A stretch of 64,000 nucleotides of DNA from Ananas comosus (Eukaryota; Streptophyta; Magnoliopsida; Poales; Bromeliaceae), in contig NC_033625.1 of assembly GCF_001540865.1 (NCBI RefSeq), forward strand, positions 7,308,806 through 7,372,805. Direction: 5' to 3'. Shown piece by piece: positions 12,501 to 24,191 of the stretch. Made by a program: the position numbers and the translations under genes. Within the stretch, counting starts at the first letter, position 1, and every line of letters begins with the position of its first letter. The notes beneath the pieces are model-generated. The model was not told where the DNA came from and did no database searches. It saw only the letters and a program-made list of their open reading frames with translations.

Positions 12501-14172
12501 AACTCAACCTCAAACTCATAATTCTAATTTCTGTATGCCCTTGATGATCCGATATTGACTGTGTTGTATCTGAGTTTGGTCAGAATTATGAAAAGGAGCA
12601 CACTCTTTATTCATGTTCCCCGTCTCATTTCCTGAGAAGAGGATATATTTTCTTGGTTGAATACCTTACTTATTGATTTGCCTGAAGTTGAAAATTTTCT
12701 TATGAACATTGAACAATGGGCGTATATTTACAAATTTGGAAATTTTGCATATCATAATAAAGTCTGGTTGAATCAGTTTTGTCAACCATAACTATGGTTA
12801 GTACTTAGTAAATACCATGTCAGAGAAGAATTGTAACGATCCAGCCCAGTAGCAACAATAACTCGTTGGGCACAAACACCGGCCCAAAATGCTTACTAGT
12901 GTCTAAGTCTCTTATAAGCCTAATGACAATCCCATTCCGTTCCGATGTGGGACTATTGGGGTGTCTTTAGGGTGTCACAGACTCCCCCCATTAAGGACCT
13001 GACGTCCTCGTCAGTCCAATCACACACAGCCCAAGATCATCAGACGATGTGAGACTTGTCTCGCTAGCCTTTGTCATTCCGACCCTGACTTGGCCTGTTA
13101 ATTATCGACCCTGGCTTAGTTTGTCATTCCGACCCTAGCTCAGCCAAGACTCATCTCACACATCCGGCTGGTGAGCTGGCTCTGATATCAAATATAACGA
13201 CCCAGCCTACTAGCAACAATAACTCGTTGGGCCCAAACACCGGCCTAAAATGCTTAAGTCCAGTTATTATTACTAGTGTCTAAATCTCTTATAAACCCAA
13301 TGACAACCCCATTCCCATCCGATGTGGGACTATTGGGGTGTCTTTGTGGTGTCACAAGAACTTTGCAAATATGCATATGTTGGAAGTTTATTGATTCCAG
13401 TGGATTCCATATGCAAAAGCATGAAGGGTACATTAATCACTTGGCAGGTAAATGGCTGAAACTTTACATATAAAAATAACCCACGTGGATTTGTCGAAGA
13501 GTTTATTGAAGCAAATCTCAACTTCTGTGGGGTATTTTTCGTGCTGTACTCTTTATGTCAGTGTATACTGTTCATGCAGCGTAGGCTGCGAATCCTAAAT
13601 TGCCCTTTTCTGCTTTTTTTAAATTCTCTCATTTTTGCAATTATGGACGAAAAACATTCTTATGTGGACTATTGTGTTGGAAGTTTATGTCTAGTGCAAC
13701 TGATGTGTTGCATGATCTAGGGACATTCTGAGTCCATTAAAGAAGATTATGACCCGAAGTTGCCAAAACAAACAAACAAAATGAGGCAAAGTTGCGAAAC
13801 CTCAAATAGAATTGACTAACTTTTTATGAAAAAACCCTTTGTAGTTTTAGCTGAGAGCGAACATGAGCAACAACCTCTACACTCTGCTTAGTAACTTGTT
13901 TGATTTTATGATTCCAACAGGCCATGGCCCAGGTCGGGGGCCTAGTGATGCTGCAGCCCGAAGTGGGCGGATCCCGAGACAACTTCTTCTTCGCAGGCAT
14001 CGACAAAGTCCGCTTCCGGAAGCCCGTGATTGCCGGCGACATCTTAGTCATGAGGATGACTCTGGTTAAGCTGCAAAAGAGATTCGGAATCGCAAAGATG
14101 GAAGGGAAGGCATATGTCGGTGGCGAGCTCGTTTGCGAGGGCGAGTTCCTTATGGCCACCGGAACTGAATAA
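9525..14172 (+). CDS. plastid 3-hydroxyacyl-ACP dehydratase (FabZ type), four exons
   Basis: Exons: 9525-9762, 10904-10964, 11089-11233, 13921-14172, giving 696 nt and 231 aa. Phases agree, all introns are GT-AG, and there are no frameshifts. The enzyme dehydrates 3-hydroxyacyl-ACP to trans-2-enoyl-ACP in plastid fatty-acid synthesis. Residues 1 to about 75 are Ser/Ala/Arg-rich with few acidic residues, as in a chloroplast transit peptide. The hot-dog fold follows: [26 protein letters not shown], then the catalytic-His signature [14 protein letters not shown]. The catalytic Glu lies at the exon 3/4 junction in VE|AMAQVGG. The protein ends in [12 protein letters not shown] second in-frame ATG lies five codons downstream. 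Intron 3 (2.7 kb) carries a TRIM, and intron 1 carries a foldback MITE. Confidence 0.95.
10398..10768. mobile_element. foldback MITE, family B, in FabZ intron 1
   Basis: The two ends are a perfect 20-bp inverted repeat (ggttaaaatgtatagacacc at the left, its complement at the right). The arms remain complementary over most of the 371 bp. There is no ORF. A second copy is at 24649-25094. Confidence 0.85.
12832..13356 (-). mobile_element. TRIM (miniature LTR retrotransposon) in FabZ intron 3
   Basis: Two direct repeats, 12832-12979 and 13193-13356, share 'aataactcgttgggc' and 'gatgtgggactattggggtg' and end in ..CA. Between them are only about 210 bp. Next to the right-hand repeat, the minus strand reads TGATATCAGAGCCA, a primer-binding site for initiator tRNA-Met. 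Next to the left-hand repeat the minus strand reads ATGGGGGGAGT, a polypurine tract. The element is therefore complete, oriented minus, and has no protein. The flanks agaat / agaac match at four of five bases as a decayed TSD. Confidence 0.8.
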
Positions 14173-17100
14173 TCCGTGATCGAAACGGAATGATCCAGGT
14201 TGGTCTCTTTCTAATTATTACGACTTATATGAGGGAGAGTCTATTTCTCTTTTTGTTCAGGCCCCAATTTTCACGCCATCGCATTTCTCAAAATAATATG
14301 GTCATTAAACTGTAAACTTCCATTTAAAATTATAATCGCCATATGTGGAACTTATCAGAATCTTTAGTGTAAGTTTTATTATTTGATGATCTACCTTCTA
14401 TGTGCTAAGTAAATTGTTTTAAACTTTGTTATATTGTGGCCTTTGTCTATGTAATTCCATAGCCAAGTACCACAGCATTTTGTTTCCAGTATTGAAGTTT
14501 AAGAGTGTTTGTTTCACTAAAAGTGGAGAGGGGTGAAGTGGTTTTCAGACATAAACGCCCACTTCTGTTGTCGAGTTCATTGTAACCTCATCTTCGATCG
14601 AAACTCAAAACTCTCCAAAATATCGTAATTGACTTTGGCCCACCCTAATGCCGAATTCAATTACAGAGAAAAAGACCAAGGAAAAATAATAAAACATTAA
14701 CGATAGAGAACTTCAACTTTTACATCATTTACTTTCTGCCAAACAAATTCCACAGTTGTAGAAACAAACAGCAGAAGATTTGTAACTCTAGTTCATCAAA
14801 AAGTCTATTTCAACCTAAACTTCATTATTGGTGAAATAAAGAGGCCACACTGAATTACTTGCTAACAAGGGGGAAAAAGAAAGAACAGGGGAAAATAAAG
14901 AATTAAAAGAACTAGAAATCAAGCTTCACTTTACATCAAGAATGCTATGCATATCTCTGTTACAAGATTAAATAATCAAATACATCTGTTACACCATATA
15001 TTTTCTTGACAGTAAATAAATAATTGAATCATGAAATGGAAAATAAAACTAGTCACCCACATTTGCCATCTAAGTATGAGTTAATTCTGGTTGGATTTGG
15101 ATGAATCTCAATTTAAACAACCCCCTTAGAAAAAAAAATTTTTTTGACTAAAATGATAGTTTTTATACCCAAAGCCAGGAGCCAATAAGGCTAGAGATGA
15201 GTAGAACAATCCATGTAGAAATGTTTGATGAAGATCTGCTTGTGCCACTGCAAATGAGCCTGTTGTTATGGTATGTGCACACTGTTTGCTTCCTGAAACA
15301 AGAACCATGTTGCTTCTTAGTTTCCAAATAGTGGAGAATAAATGAATATACACATAACTTAACTAATAGTAAATTATTCAGATAGTTTAAGAAATAGTTG
15401 TAACTTGAAAAGGAATATAAGTTTTAAGGTTTCTACACTCCTTTGGATTAACTTTAGAAACTATTTTTTTATCTACGTTAAGAAGTAGTAGCAAGATGTT
15501 TGACAAATAGAATGTCTGATGATCTTGCTATTTTAAAGTGCTCTACTTTATTAGTTGCTTGAAGCTCCATCTGGACCGAAACAAAGGCTTGCAAATGTAG
15601 ATTTACAAGCAACTTCTGAGGATAAAAACAAGTCAAAATTAATGCAAGAAGAAAAATGTTATGATTTAAACTAATGAATGAGACATTGTTGCAGTATTCT
15701 TCCTACCTTAAACCCAAGTAACAGGCTCCAAAATGGACAACACATACTGAGAAGATCATTGTTTACAGTCCACTAGTGGATATGGTAGGGTTAGGTTCAA
15801 CACTAATGCAAAACTTGGATTGATAGAAGAGAAAGAAAAGAAAAGAAAAAATAGGATTTTTTTTTTTTTTGATTAAGGACAAAAAAAAAAGAGAGAGAGA
15901 AAATAGCTTTCTCCTCTTTTTTCACTTTTGGACAGAAAGAAAATTGACTTTTATAGAAAGTCCTTTGTTTTTTTTTTTTTTTTTTGGTTTCTCTCCATTT
16001 CTCTTCCTTTCTCTCAAGTTTCCATTCAAATGATAGAAAATAATTTTTCTCTCCATACTTTATTTTCTCTCCCTTTTTTTTTTCCCCTCCTCCATCCAAA
16101 TAGAGTGTAAGTGACATAATATTGCTATGCCTTCTCTTTTCTTATATTTCAAGGTTCTTTAGAGAATTTTGATGAGAGGATCAAGGTTAGAGCAAAATAC
16201 AGTGATTATCAATTGAATTTTAATTATCAAAAGATTAAGAACTAAGCTAAAAATGTACCCAAAGGGTGAGTATTATGTACCTAAAAAAAAAATCATTGAA
16301 TTTGGCATTGATAAAAAAAAAATAAAAAAAAAATAAAAAAAAAAAAAAAAAACTGATTTGCCCCTTGACCATGTTAATAATACTTGGTACACCAAAATAA
16401 ACCATTATCATAATCATTATAAATTGCAAAGTATGAGGAGTTTTATTTCGTAAGATTCGCATCAAATTCCCTTTAAAGTAAATTTTGTTCTTCTCAAATG
16501 TTGTTCTATCAAAGTTAACTAGTTTTCTTATTAAAGAAACTTAATTAAAACAACTAATAAGCTCCAGATATTGAAATATCAAGTAAATTTGGATAATGGT
16601 ATTGATAAATTAATATTTACTAGAGACAAATAAAAGTTGGAGAATCTGATCAACTTTGGTCCAGGGATGTAATATAGATTATGTTAACATCACACCCTAT
16701 CTATTAACCTTCAAGAAAAATGTCTTACGTCTTTTAAAATATTGCTCTTATAAGATATTGATATGTTGGCAAATATATGTGATACTTTTGAACTGCATGC
16801 ATGAATAAATCAAAATTTTTCACATTATATGTGCGTATATTAACAATATATGATACGAGAGACTTTAATTCTCACGTGTTTGTCAATACATCGGCAATCT
16901 GTAATGACGATATTGTAAAGAATCAAGAAAAATGCTTTTAAGTCCTAAAACATCTGTTTCAATTAAGTTCTTGTCATTAAATATATAGCTAATTTCTTTA
17001 CTAAAAATTGCATAGTGAAAATTGGTGCTAAAGCAGCATTGACTTGGATGAATTAACATGCCAAATATTGATCTATGCTGATTGGATACATGATGTGGAA

Positions 17101-17370
17101 AATTTTGATTGATTTATACATGCAATTGATAAGTGTCCCATCTATTTGTCAATACATCTGCAATTCATAATGACGGTATTATGTAGGATCAATATGTATT
17201 ACTTAGGAAAAAAGGAAAATTCTTTGGCTCCTTCATAGTATTATATTTATAATTTATTCATGTGTTGGCAAATTCACATGGTATTCTTAACTTGCACATA
17301 TTATTTAATTAAAAAATTTTATATGATGAATACTAATACATCAACAATATAAAAGAGCAATATTTTGGAG
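14173..17370. other. 3' flank of FabZ and AT-rich spacer
   Basis: The 3' UTR of the FabZ gene lies at the left end. The rest is AT-rich with CT/GA-rich low-complexity stretches (15835-16095) and an A-run (16316-16352). One weak candidate terminal exon at 15163-15292 is listed separately. Confidence 0.45.
15163..15292 (-). CDS. possible terminal exon, unidentified
   Basis: On the minus strand, a good acceptor (CTTGTTTCAG) opens a frame that reads to a stop. It ends in a Ser-rich hinge followed by a hydrophobic tail (STWIVLLISSLIGSWLWV), as in GPI-anchored or tail-anchored proteins. No upstream exon was recognised and the frame is short, so this may be chance. I do not identify the product. 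Confidence 0.2.
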
Positions 17371-17379
17371 TACTCTAGG

Positions 17380-18955
17380 GCCTTGTTTTGTTCAAAGGAA
17401 TGAAGGGGGAATAAGAAATTTATTTCTCTTATTTTTTCAAACCAGCGTTAGGAACTACAATCCTTCTTTTAATAGGTTATTTCAGAATAATTCGTTAAAG
17501 AAGCGAATAGCAATATTTTCACCTATTAGGTAGAACAAACTATTCTCTACTCTATTAGTCTACTAATTAAGTTATAAATAGTTATAAATTATAATTATTT
17601 AATGCAATTGTTTTTTTAAGAATTAACTAATTAATTATTTAAGTTATTAAATTATTTAATTTAAATAATAATGTATTTATTATTTATAATTAATTTTTTA
17701 ATTAAATAATTAACTATTTGATATGCTTATTCAATCATTAACTAATATTTATATTATCTAAATAATTAATATTTTAATTTATCTGATTAATTTATTAACT
17801 AAAAATATAAATAAATAAAATAAATAATATTAACATATTGTCTTAATTTTTATAGTTATTTAGTAATTAATGTCGTTAAAGCTGTCCAAAATATCCGATA
17901 TACCATATCCGATCCGAACCCTACCCGGACCCGATAATAAATTGATAGTATACGAGTAAAAAATTTTATCCATTGAAGTTTCGGATATGAGTCCGGATAT
18001 TTTATATCCATACCCGACTTAGACCCGATCCGAACCCAAACTTCTAATGGATAGGGTCCGGAAGAGTTTTCAAATCTGGATTCGGAACCGGACTCGGAAC
18101 TGGGCCCGGTGAAGTACCCAATAGTAAATAAAACAATGTGAAGTTGAGAGATCAATTTCAATAGTACTTGTAAATGAAGGATCTCTGTATATTTTCATCC
18201 TAGTAAAAACTCTAGTCTCTTTATTTACTCATTTTTTTTATTTTTATTTTACTCTTTTTGTTTAATTCTATTTGTTTACTGCTTGAATCTTCCTTTTGAA
18301 CGAATTTTATTAGACTGGCTGCAGCTAATTAGAACGCGGATTTTTTATAATAATAGGTTTATAATTTGTCAATAAACTGTTTAATAAAATTTATAAAAAT
18401 ATATGTATACGGGTACCCATATCCGATCTAGACCTGATCCGTACCCGATCTATATCCGGTTTAAGCAAGTAGTATATGGGTAGTCACTACCCAGACCATT
18501 TCAAATAGACCCGATGGGTATATTATTAACTTAAGTATCCAGAACCGGACCCGATCCGAAGTTAAATGGGTAGGGTATAGTTTTTTTTTTGTATCAATTT
18601 CTTTTTAGGGTACGAGTACAGTATATCAACTACCCAGATCCGATCCGATCCACGGACACCTTTAAATATTATTCTTCATCATCTCATAAAGTTTTTCTAA
18701 TTAATTAATTTATTAACTTATTAAATTATTATTTTACTAATATTTAGATGCTTATAATTTAGATAAATTATTTTTGTTTTCAATCATAATTACTCTTATT
18801 CCTGCTATTCCAATCTACTCACCCAAACTTAAATTTTCTTCTTCCTCTAAATATCTTGATTTTCGTCCAAATACGAAATTAGTCTAATTCCTGCTTATCC
18901 TAAAAGTTATAACCGTTCTAGGAATAAATAAGAATAGCTTGTTCTTGAACCAAAT
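17380..18955. mobile_element. possible TIR element with a nested inverted-repeat element
   Basis: The left end 'ccttgttttgttcaaagg' and right end 'cttgttcttgaaccaaatgg' are imperfect inverted repeats of the 'TTTGGTTCAAG' type common in plant DNA elements. The interior is very AT-rich without ORFs, except for the composition-limited block at 17879-18668. Confidence 0.4.
17879..18668. mobile_element. nested inverted-repeat element rich in GATCCGAACCCG words
   Basis: The ends read agctgtcc and ggacacct, complementary except at one base. Both arms are built of degenerate 'atccgatccgaaccc' and 'tacccg' words. The flanking bases ttaa repeat on both sides. There is no coding capacity. Class is uncertain. 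Confidence 0.45.
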
Positions 18956-19223
18956 GGTATCTAGCGGTATTAAACATAAAAAAAAAAGGTTAGTTGCACC
19001 ATTTGTCCCTTACCTTTACTCAGTTTTATTTTGGTCCTCAAAGTTTTTTTCTTCTTGCAATAAGATCTCTAATTTTTTGTTTTCATTTCACTTGAGTTTT
19101 GGACATTAATCGGTGTGGTAAATATTAATTGATGCTCGCATAACAGTTTTTATGAAAGTTGATAATATTTTTAAACAATGGAATTGGACAAATACTTAGG
19201 ACTAGTTTCGTATGGGGCTAAAA

Positions 19224-19230
19224 GTTGTGG

Positions 19231-19264
<34 letters not shown>

Positions 19265-19410
19265 AGAGATATAGGTAGCACGCTATCCGCTTCGTTTATT
19301 TTATTTAGAAATAAACTTAGCTAAAAATATGAATCAAATAGGATTCGAACTTGGGTCTCGGATACCAATCACCAAATCCTTTGCCACTTGCTCTAGGGAC
19401 GGCCCGTGGG
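19224..19410 (-). mobile_element. Au-like SINE
   Basis: On the minus strand it starts with a tRNA-like head, an A-box-like AAGTGGCAAAGG and a B box AGTTCGAATCC. It continues with the tail 'agctaagtttatttctaaat' and 'aacgaagcggatagcgtgct' and ends in a 3' A run (seen as T on plus, 19231-19262). This arrangement is that of the Au SINE family known from grasses and other plants; the family name is from memory. Confidence 0.75.
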
Positions 19411-19499
19411 GATAAATATTCTTTTTGTAATTTTCATAGAGTAGATGTTACTCTTGTAAAACTTTTTTTCTTTGATGATGTTTGGTTCTTTCATGCATG

Positions 19500-19960
19500 A
19501 AAGTGAAGAGAGAGAAAATGAGTAGAGATAATGCAATAACTGAGAACAGAACAGAGGGATGAGAGAGAAAGTGAAGAGAGAATTAAGAAGAGAGAAAATG
19601 AAGAAAGAGGAGAGAGAAAGAAACGAACAGAAAGAAACTGAAGAGAGATACAAAAAAAGAGAGAAGGATGAGAGAGAAAATGATAAGAGAGAAAGTGAAT
19701 GTAGATAAAATAAGGAGAGAGGGATGGAAGAAAAGGAAGAGAGAGAAAAAATTAAGAAAGAGAAAGTAGAGAGAGAAATTAAGGAGAGAGAGAGTGAAGA
19801 TAGAAATTAACGAGGAAGAAAGTGAAGAGGGAGAAATTAAGGAGAGAGAGTGGAGAGAGAGAAATGAATGAGAGAAAAAGTAAAGAGAGAGAAATTGAGG
19901 GGAGATAAAATAAAGAAAGAGAAAGTAGGAAGAGAGAAAAAAAAACTAATTATAGAGTGA
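19500..19960. repeat. GA-rich low-complexity tract
   Basis: About 460 bp of 'gagagaaa' and 'gtgaagagag' variants with no fixed period. Non-coding. Confidence 0.7.
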
Positions 19961-20399
19961 GAAGCGAAAAATTAAAAGAGAGAAGGCGGAGAATAATAGG
20001 TAAGAAGGATAAAAAATCTATCACTTTTTTATATATTTTCTCTTTATCTAATATCACCCCATTTTAATCTAGCCCTCCTCAAATTACTTTTTTTTATCTC
20101 ATTTTACCTCATTTTACCTTATTTTAATCTAGTCCATCTTAAATTAACAAATTTGTATTATTGAAGATTAAAAAAGAGTTGAAACTTTTATTTTCCTTAA
20201 AAGTTAAACACAATTACCAAAAAATAAAAATTTTTAGGAGTAATATTTGACCATCTTTAACCTTGTAACAAACGAACCTTTAGACCTAATTGCCACAAAA
20301 AAGTTTGAGGTCCAAAATAAGAAATGGAAAAAAGGTTGGCAATCAACTGAGTTAAAAAAAAAGGGGGCTAAATTACTCTTTGGGTCCTCGAATAATGAA

Positions 20400-21080
20400 A
20401 GTTGTGGCACCTTGGCCTGAAGTTTTGATTTGTTATAATTTTTTACTCGAATTTTATAAATTAGTTTTAAAAAAATTGGTAGCCTAATTTAGCTGGCTAA
20501 TTATTGATATGACATTGATGTGTTGGTAATATAATAGTATCATAATTAATGAAATTGTAATAATTAAGATGCTATATGATTACTACATCAACGACATATC
20601 AATATGCAATCAACTAATTAAATTAGTAGGCTAATGAGAATTGATCACAACAAATACAAAAGTGCAAGTAAGAAATTGTAATAAATTAAAAATTAAAAAT
20701 CAGAATATCATGGGCTTTGGAGAACCAAAAGTGAAATTTAGCAGCCAAAAGATTAAAAAAAAACCAAAAAAGAAAAGAAATAAAAAAAAAGTAAAAAAAA
20801 GAAAAGATGAAAAAATACCCGGAACTTAACAAATTAATGAACTATTTTGAATCGTCTATCCAATTCGTTTAAAATTTTAATTTTACTAGGCAATCTTTCA
20901 ATTCGTTTCATTTGAATCCATCAACAGTACTTTGACTTTAAAATTTAATCCGATTACTTATTTTCTTGAATTTATAGTCGTGAGAATTACATGACGTATA
21001 CTAACAAAAAATTGCAAAGATGAAACGGCTTATTCAAATATTGAAGTCAAAGTGCTTGTTGACCGACTCCAAATCAAACA
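20400..21080. other. AT-rich spacer
   Basis: No gene is seen. A Lys-rich short ORF at 20641 is an A-rich artefact. Confidence 0.4.
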
Positions 21081-21084
21081 AATT

Positions 21085-21360
21085 TAAAAGTTGAATAATA
21101 AAATTATAGATATAACTTTGATCTTAAATTGAAGGATCTGATCATCCATTTTGGGGGCGCCGTTTAATTTTGACTGTTCATTTTATGCCCATTTGATGGA
21201 TTTTATTATGATTTCGAAAAATTACGAAATTTATTTTTTAGAAGTTTTAGATACTTTAAATCATATTTAACGGAGTGGATCGTCGATTCAAAAGCTCTAT
21301 CATCGAAAACAATTTATAAGTATGAAGGGCTCTATACTCATAAGAGTATAATAGCCATAT
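21085..21360. mobile_element. truncated MITE of the cluster family
   Basis: It matches the right half of the element at 34087-34634: 'gaaggatctgatcatc', 'cattttatgcccat', 'aacggagtggatcgtcgatt', and the end 'ataagagtataatagcca'. It abuts a (TA)n/(GA)n tract at its right end, like its relatives. Confidence 0.6.
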
Positions 21361-21383
21361 ATATATAAAGAGAGAGAGAGAGT

Positions 21384-21627
21384 TGGGCTAGAATCCTATT
21401 GATAGCAAAAGATCTTTTTTGCTATCAAGTTTTTAGTCTTTAGATCAATTCTTTCCATTATTTTTAACTATTGGATTAAATATTATAACTCAGTGGAGAC
21501 CACTTAATCCTAAGAGGACCACTCAACTCTAAAAGACTAATATCATTCTAACCATACAATTTCTCATCCAAGGATACAAACTTGATAGCAAAAAGGACAT
21601 TTTGCAATCAATAGTATTTCAGCCTAG
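21384..21627. mobile_element. short foldback MITE
   Basis: The left arm 'gggctagaatcctattgatagcaaaag' is mirrored at the right by 'ttgcaatcaatagtatttcagcct'. A second inverted pair lies inside ('tgctatcaagtttt' / 'aaacttgatagcaaaaag'). A (TC)n(TA)n tract follows it directly. Confidence 0.65.

Positions 21628-21682
<55 letters not shown>
21628..21682. repeat. (TC)n(TA)n microsatellite
   Basis: A compound dinucleotide run at the right boundary of a MITE. Confidence 0.9.
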
Positions 21683-21690
<8 letters not shown>

Positions 21691-21887
21691 AGTGCTGCTA
21701 CTATATTCTTAATTATGAGTATAGACCCTTTTGTACTTACAAATTTTTGACCATTAGATCTACTCCTTTCACTATTATTCTAACGGCGGACCACTATCAT
21801 TCACTCAATTCTAGCGGATCACAATTATTTTAACTAGGGACCGCTATCATTCTAATTGTACATCTCTTTATTCAACGGCCGATAATT

Positions 21888-22231
21888 TATGGCTTCGTTT
21901 GGTTCGGGTATAAGCAAGAACTAGCTATTACAGGAATAGATACAAGTATGGGGATAAAAAAAATAGCATTTGGATGAAAATTGAGTCGTTCCCGGACATA
22001 AAAAAAATATCGTTTGAATAGATAATATAGAATAAGAAAAATAGTGGATAGTTATATATAGAAAATGAAGGTGTTGGTATGGATAGTTATACCAACTTAT
22101 TTCAGATATTCGAGAATTATTATTCTCGGATAAAAAATTTGCATTTGGGGATAAAGAGAGGGATAAGGGGTTATCACTCCCCTTGGAGTTATCACTCCTC
22201 TTATCCCCAATACAAATGCTACCTATATAAG
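21888..22231. mobile_element. foldback MITE-like element
   Basis: The left end 'ggcttcgtttggttcgggtataag' and right end 'cttatccccaatacaaatgctacc' are imperfect inverted repeats. A hairpin ('ggggttatcactcccc') lies near the right end. Confidence 0.45.
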
Positions 22232-22276
22232 TATAAAAGGATCTATATTCATAATGATACAGTAATCTTATATATA

Positions 22277-22321
22277 TAGAGAGAGAGAGGGAGAGGGAGA
22301 GGGAGAGAGAGAGAGAGAGAG
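22277..22321. repeat. (GA)n microsatellite
   Basis: Dinucleotide run just downstream of the thaumatin-like gene stop codon. Confidence 0.9.
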
Positions 22322-22352
22322 TTCAAGTAGATTATGTGTGTTTTCCGGTCCC

Positions 22353-23658
22353 TCACCTGTTGCCGCAGAAGGTGATGATGTAGTCGGCGGCGGCGCAGGT
22401 GAAGATGCTGGAGGGGTCGTCGTAGGCGTAGCTGTAGGCCGTGGGGCAGGCGTCCTTGAACTTCTTGGAGTAGAACGTGGGCTGGCAGGTCGCGGCGTTC
22501 CCGAAGACGCCGCGGCAGCAGTACTGGTCGGTGTCGAACACGTCGCACGCGCTGCGGCACGCCACCGTCCGCCCGCCCTCCCTCACGGCGAGCTCGGCCG
22601 GGCAGTCCGTCCTCAGGTCCCTGTCGCAGCCGGCGGCCGAGCAGTTCTTGCCGCCCTGCTGCGCGTTGACGGGCGTCACCGTCACGGGCAGGTTGAAGCC
22701 GTCGACGAGGCTGACGTCGTAGAAATCGAGCGCCGCCAGCGTGAACTCCGCCAGCGTGGCCGGCGGCTTGCCCGACGCCCCGCACTTGAGCGACGACCCG
22801 CAGGCGCCCGTCTGGCAGGAGCCGTTCCCGGCGCTGTCGAAGTCGCAGCCCGTCCGCGCCCAGATCCGCCCTGACCACCCCACGGGCGCCGTGAACACGA
22901 TCGACTGCCCCGCCTTCAGCGCGAACCCCCCGCCCCCGAAGTTCTCGCCCGGCGTCACCGCCGGCCAGATCGTCGTCTTGCAGTAGTTTATCATCGTGAA
23001 GATCCTCGCCCCCTCCGACCGTTTTGCACCTGCGCCGCGCCCACCATTTTTATTAACCTTTCTATTATTATTATTTTTTGGATTAAATACTTCTAAGTCA
23101 AACTACATATCCATTCCAACTTATAACTAATACTTTACAAAAATATCATTTCAATTAAGTTTTTATTAATTTTTATTATTTTTTTAATTTCCTAGAAAAA
23201 AAAAATAATTTCAAACGAAAAGATCATCTCCTGCCAAATTACTCTGTCTTATTCTAAATTATTCTGCATTAAGAAGAGAATTTTTCTGTAAAAAATTTAA
23301 CTTCTTTACTATTAGAGAAGTTGTAATATACATTCAAGGAAAGAAGAAAAATAATAATGTATATCTACTTAAATATTCTTTTTTTAAAAAAAATATGATC
23401 TTAAATTATTTAATTTATAATTAAAAAAAGAAAAAAATATTCAAGAAAGAGTGTTGGAAATAGATTCAAGAAAGAGTGTTGAAAATAGAGGGCAGTAAAA
23501 ATTTACAAATTGGATAGCTAATGTATCCAGTCGAATCAGTTGAATTAGAATAAGCCAATATAGATACATCACATGACAACAAGGAGAAAAGATGAAGTAC
23601 CTGGTGAGATGCATAAGAGGAAAGCTATCAATAAGATTACTCTTGGAGCTCTATCCAT
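22353..23658 (-). CDS. secreted thaumatin-like protein (PR-5 family), two exons
   Basis: Exons (minus): 23658-23601 and 23029-22353, with a GT-AG intron of 571 bp, giving 244 aa. Exon 1 codes for a signal peptide (MDRAPRVILLIAFLLCISP). The mature part carries 16 cysteines, the number that forms eight disulfides in large thaumatin-like proteins. It has the family signature GNGSCQTGACGSSLKCG followed by PPATLAEF. The acidic-cleft residues R (WAR), E (LAEF), D and D (LDFYDVS) and D (CRSACDVF) are all visible. The normal third Asp of TGDC is Ala here (TGAC). Family members are apoplastic or vacuolar proteins linked to defence and stress. The protein ends TFCGNR, slightly longer than the usual FCP end. 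A (CTATCT)n tract lies just upstream of the ATG. Confidence 0.93.
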
Positions 23659-23669
23659 GTTCCCTTTTT

Positions 23670-23712
23670 CTCTCTATCTATCTCTATCTCTATCTCTATC
23701 TCTATCTCTACC
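23670..23712. repeat. (CTATCT)n microsatellite in the thaumatin-like leader
   Basis: A hexanucleotide-like pyrimidine repeat begins about 20 bp upstream of the start codon. It reads as a purine-rich AGATAG tract on the coding strand. Confidence 0.7.
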
Positions 23713-24191
23713 CTTCCCTGCCTCTGCGCAGTTTAAGAAGTGAACAGAGTGGAGATATAAACATCCAAAGGATCACATTTTTAATTAGAAACAACAAAAA
23801 GAGGTAAGGGGATGTAGGTATAGGGAGAGAATACGTGATGCATGAGAGTTGGGAAAGAGATGCTACCTTGCTTGAGGAGAATGTGAGAAGAGAGAGAGAG
23901 TGTGTGTATGCATGTGGATGAGATTCCTTTCTTTTCTCTTTCATTTTCTCTCTCTGTCTCTCTCTCTCTCTCTCTTCTTTTTTCTTTTTTCTTTTTTTAA
24001 TTTTTTCTGAGTCTCATTCTGATTCAGGGATGTTCTTTTCAGTCTCTGCTCCAGTTTCCAAACTTCATGTTTCATGAGCTTGTTTTATGCTTTATTTGGG
24101 TTATTCAAAGTTGAATGGATTCTGTGTGAAATTTATGGATAGCCTATATTGAAATTTAATTAGTCTCTGTATCTCTTCTTTTTTTTTTTTT

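Larger units (their letters stand above)
19000..20370. repeat. degenerate inverted-repeat block with GA-rich core
   Basis: Sequence around 19015-19060 ('ttttattttggtcctcaaag') recurs inverted at about 20300-20325 ('gtttgaggtccaaaataag'), suggesting an old foldback element. Its middle holds the SINE at 19224-19410 and a GA-rich low-complexity tract (about 19500-19960). Confidence 0.4.

Noticed and set aside
22249..22878. A 209-codon Arg-rich frame on the minus strand overlapping the thaumatin-like gene
   Set aside because: It is the neighbouring frame of the real coding frame and has no family motif; the cysteine pattern belongs to the other frame.
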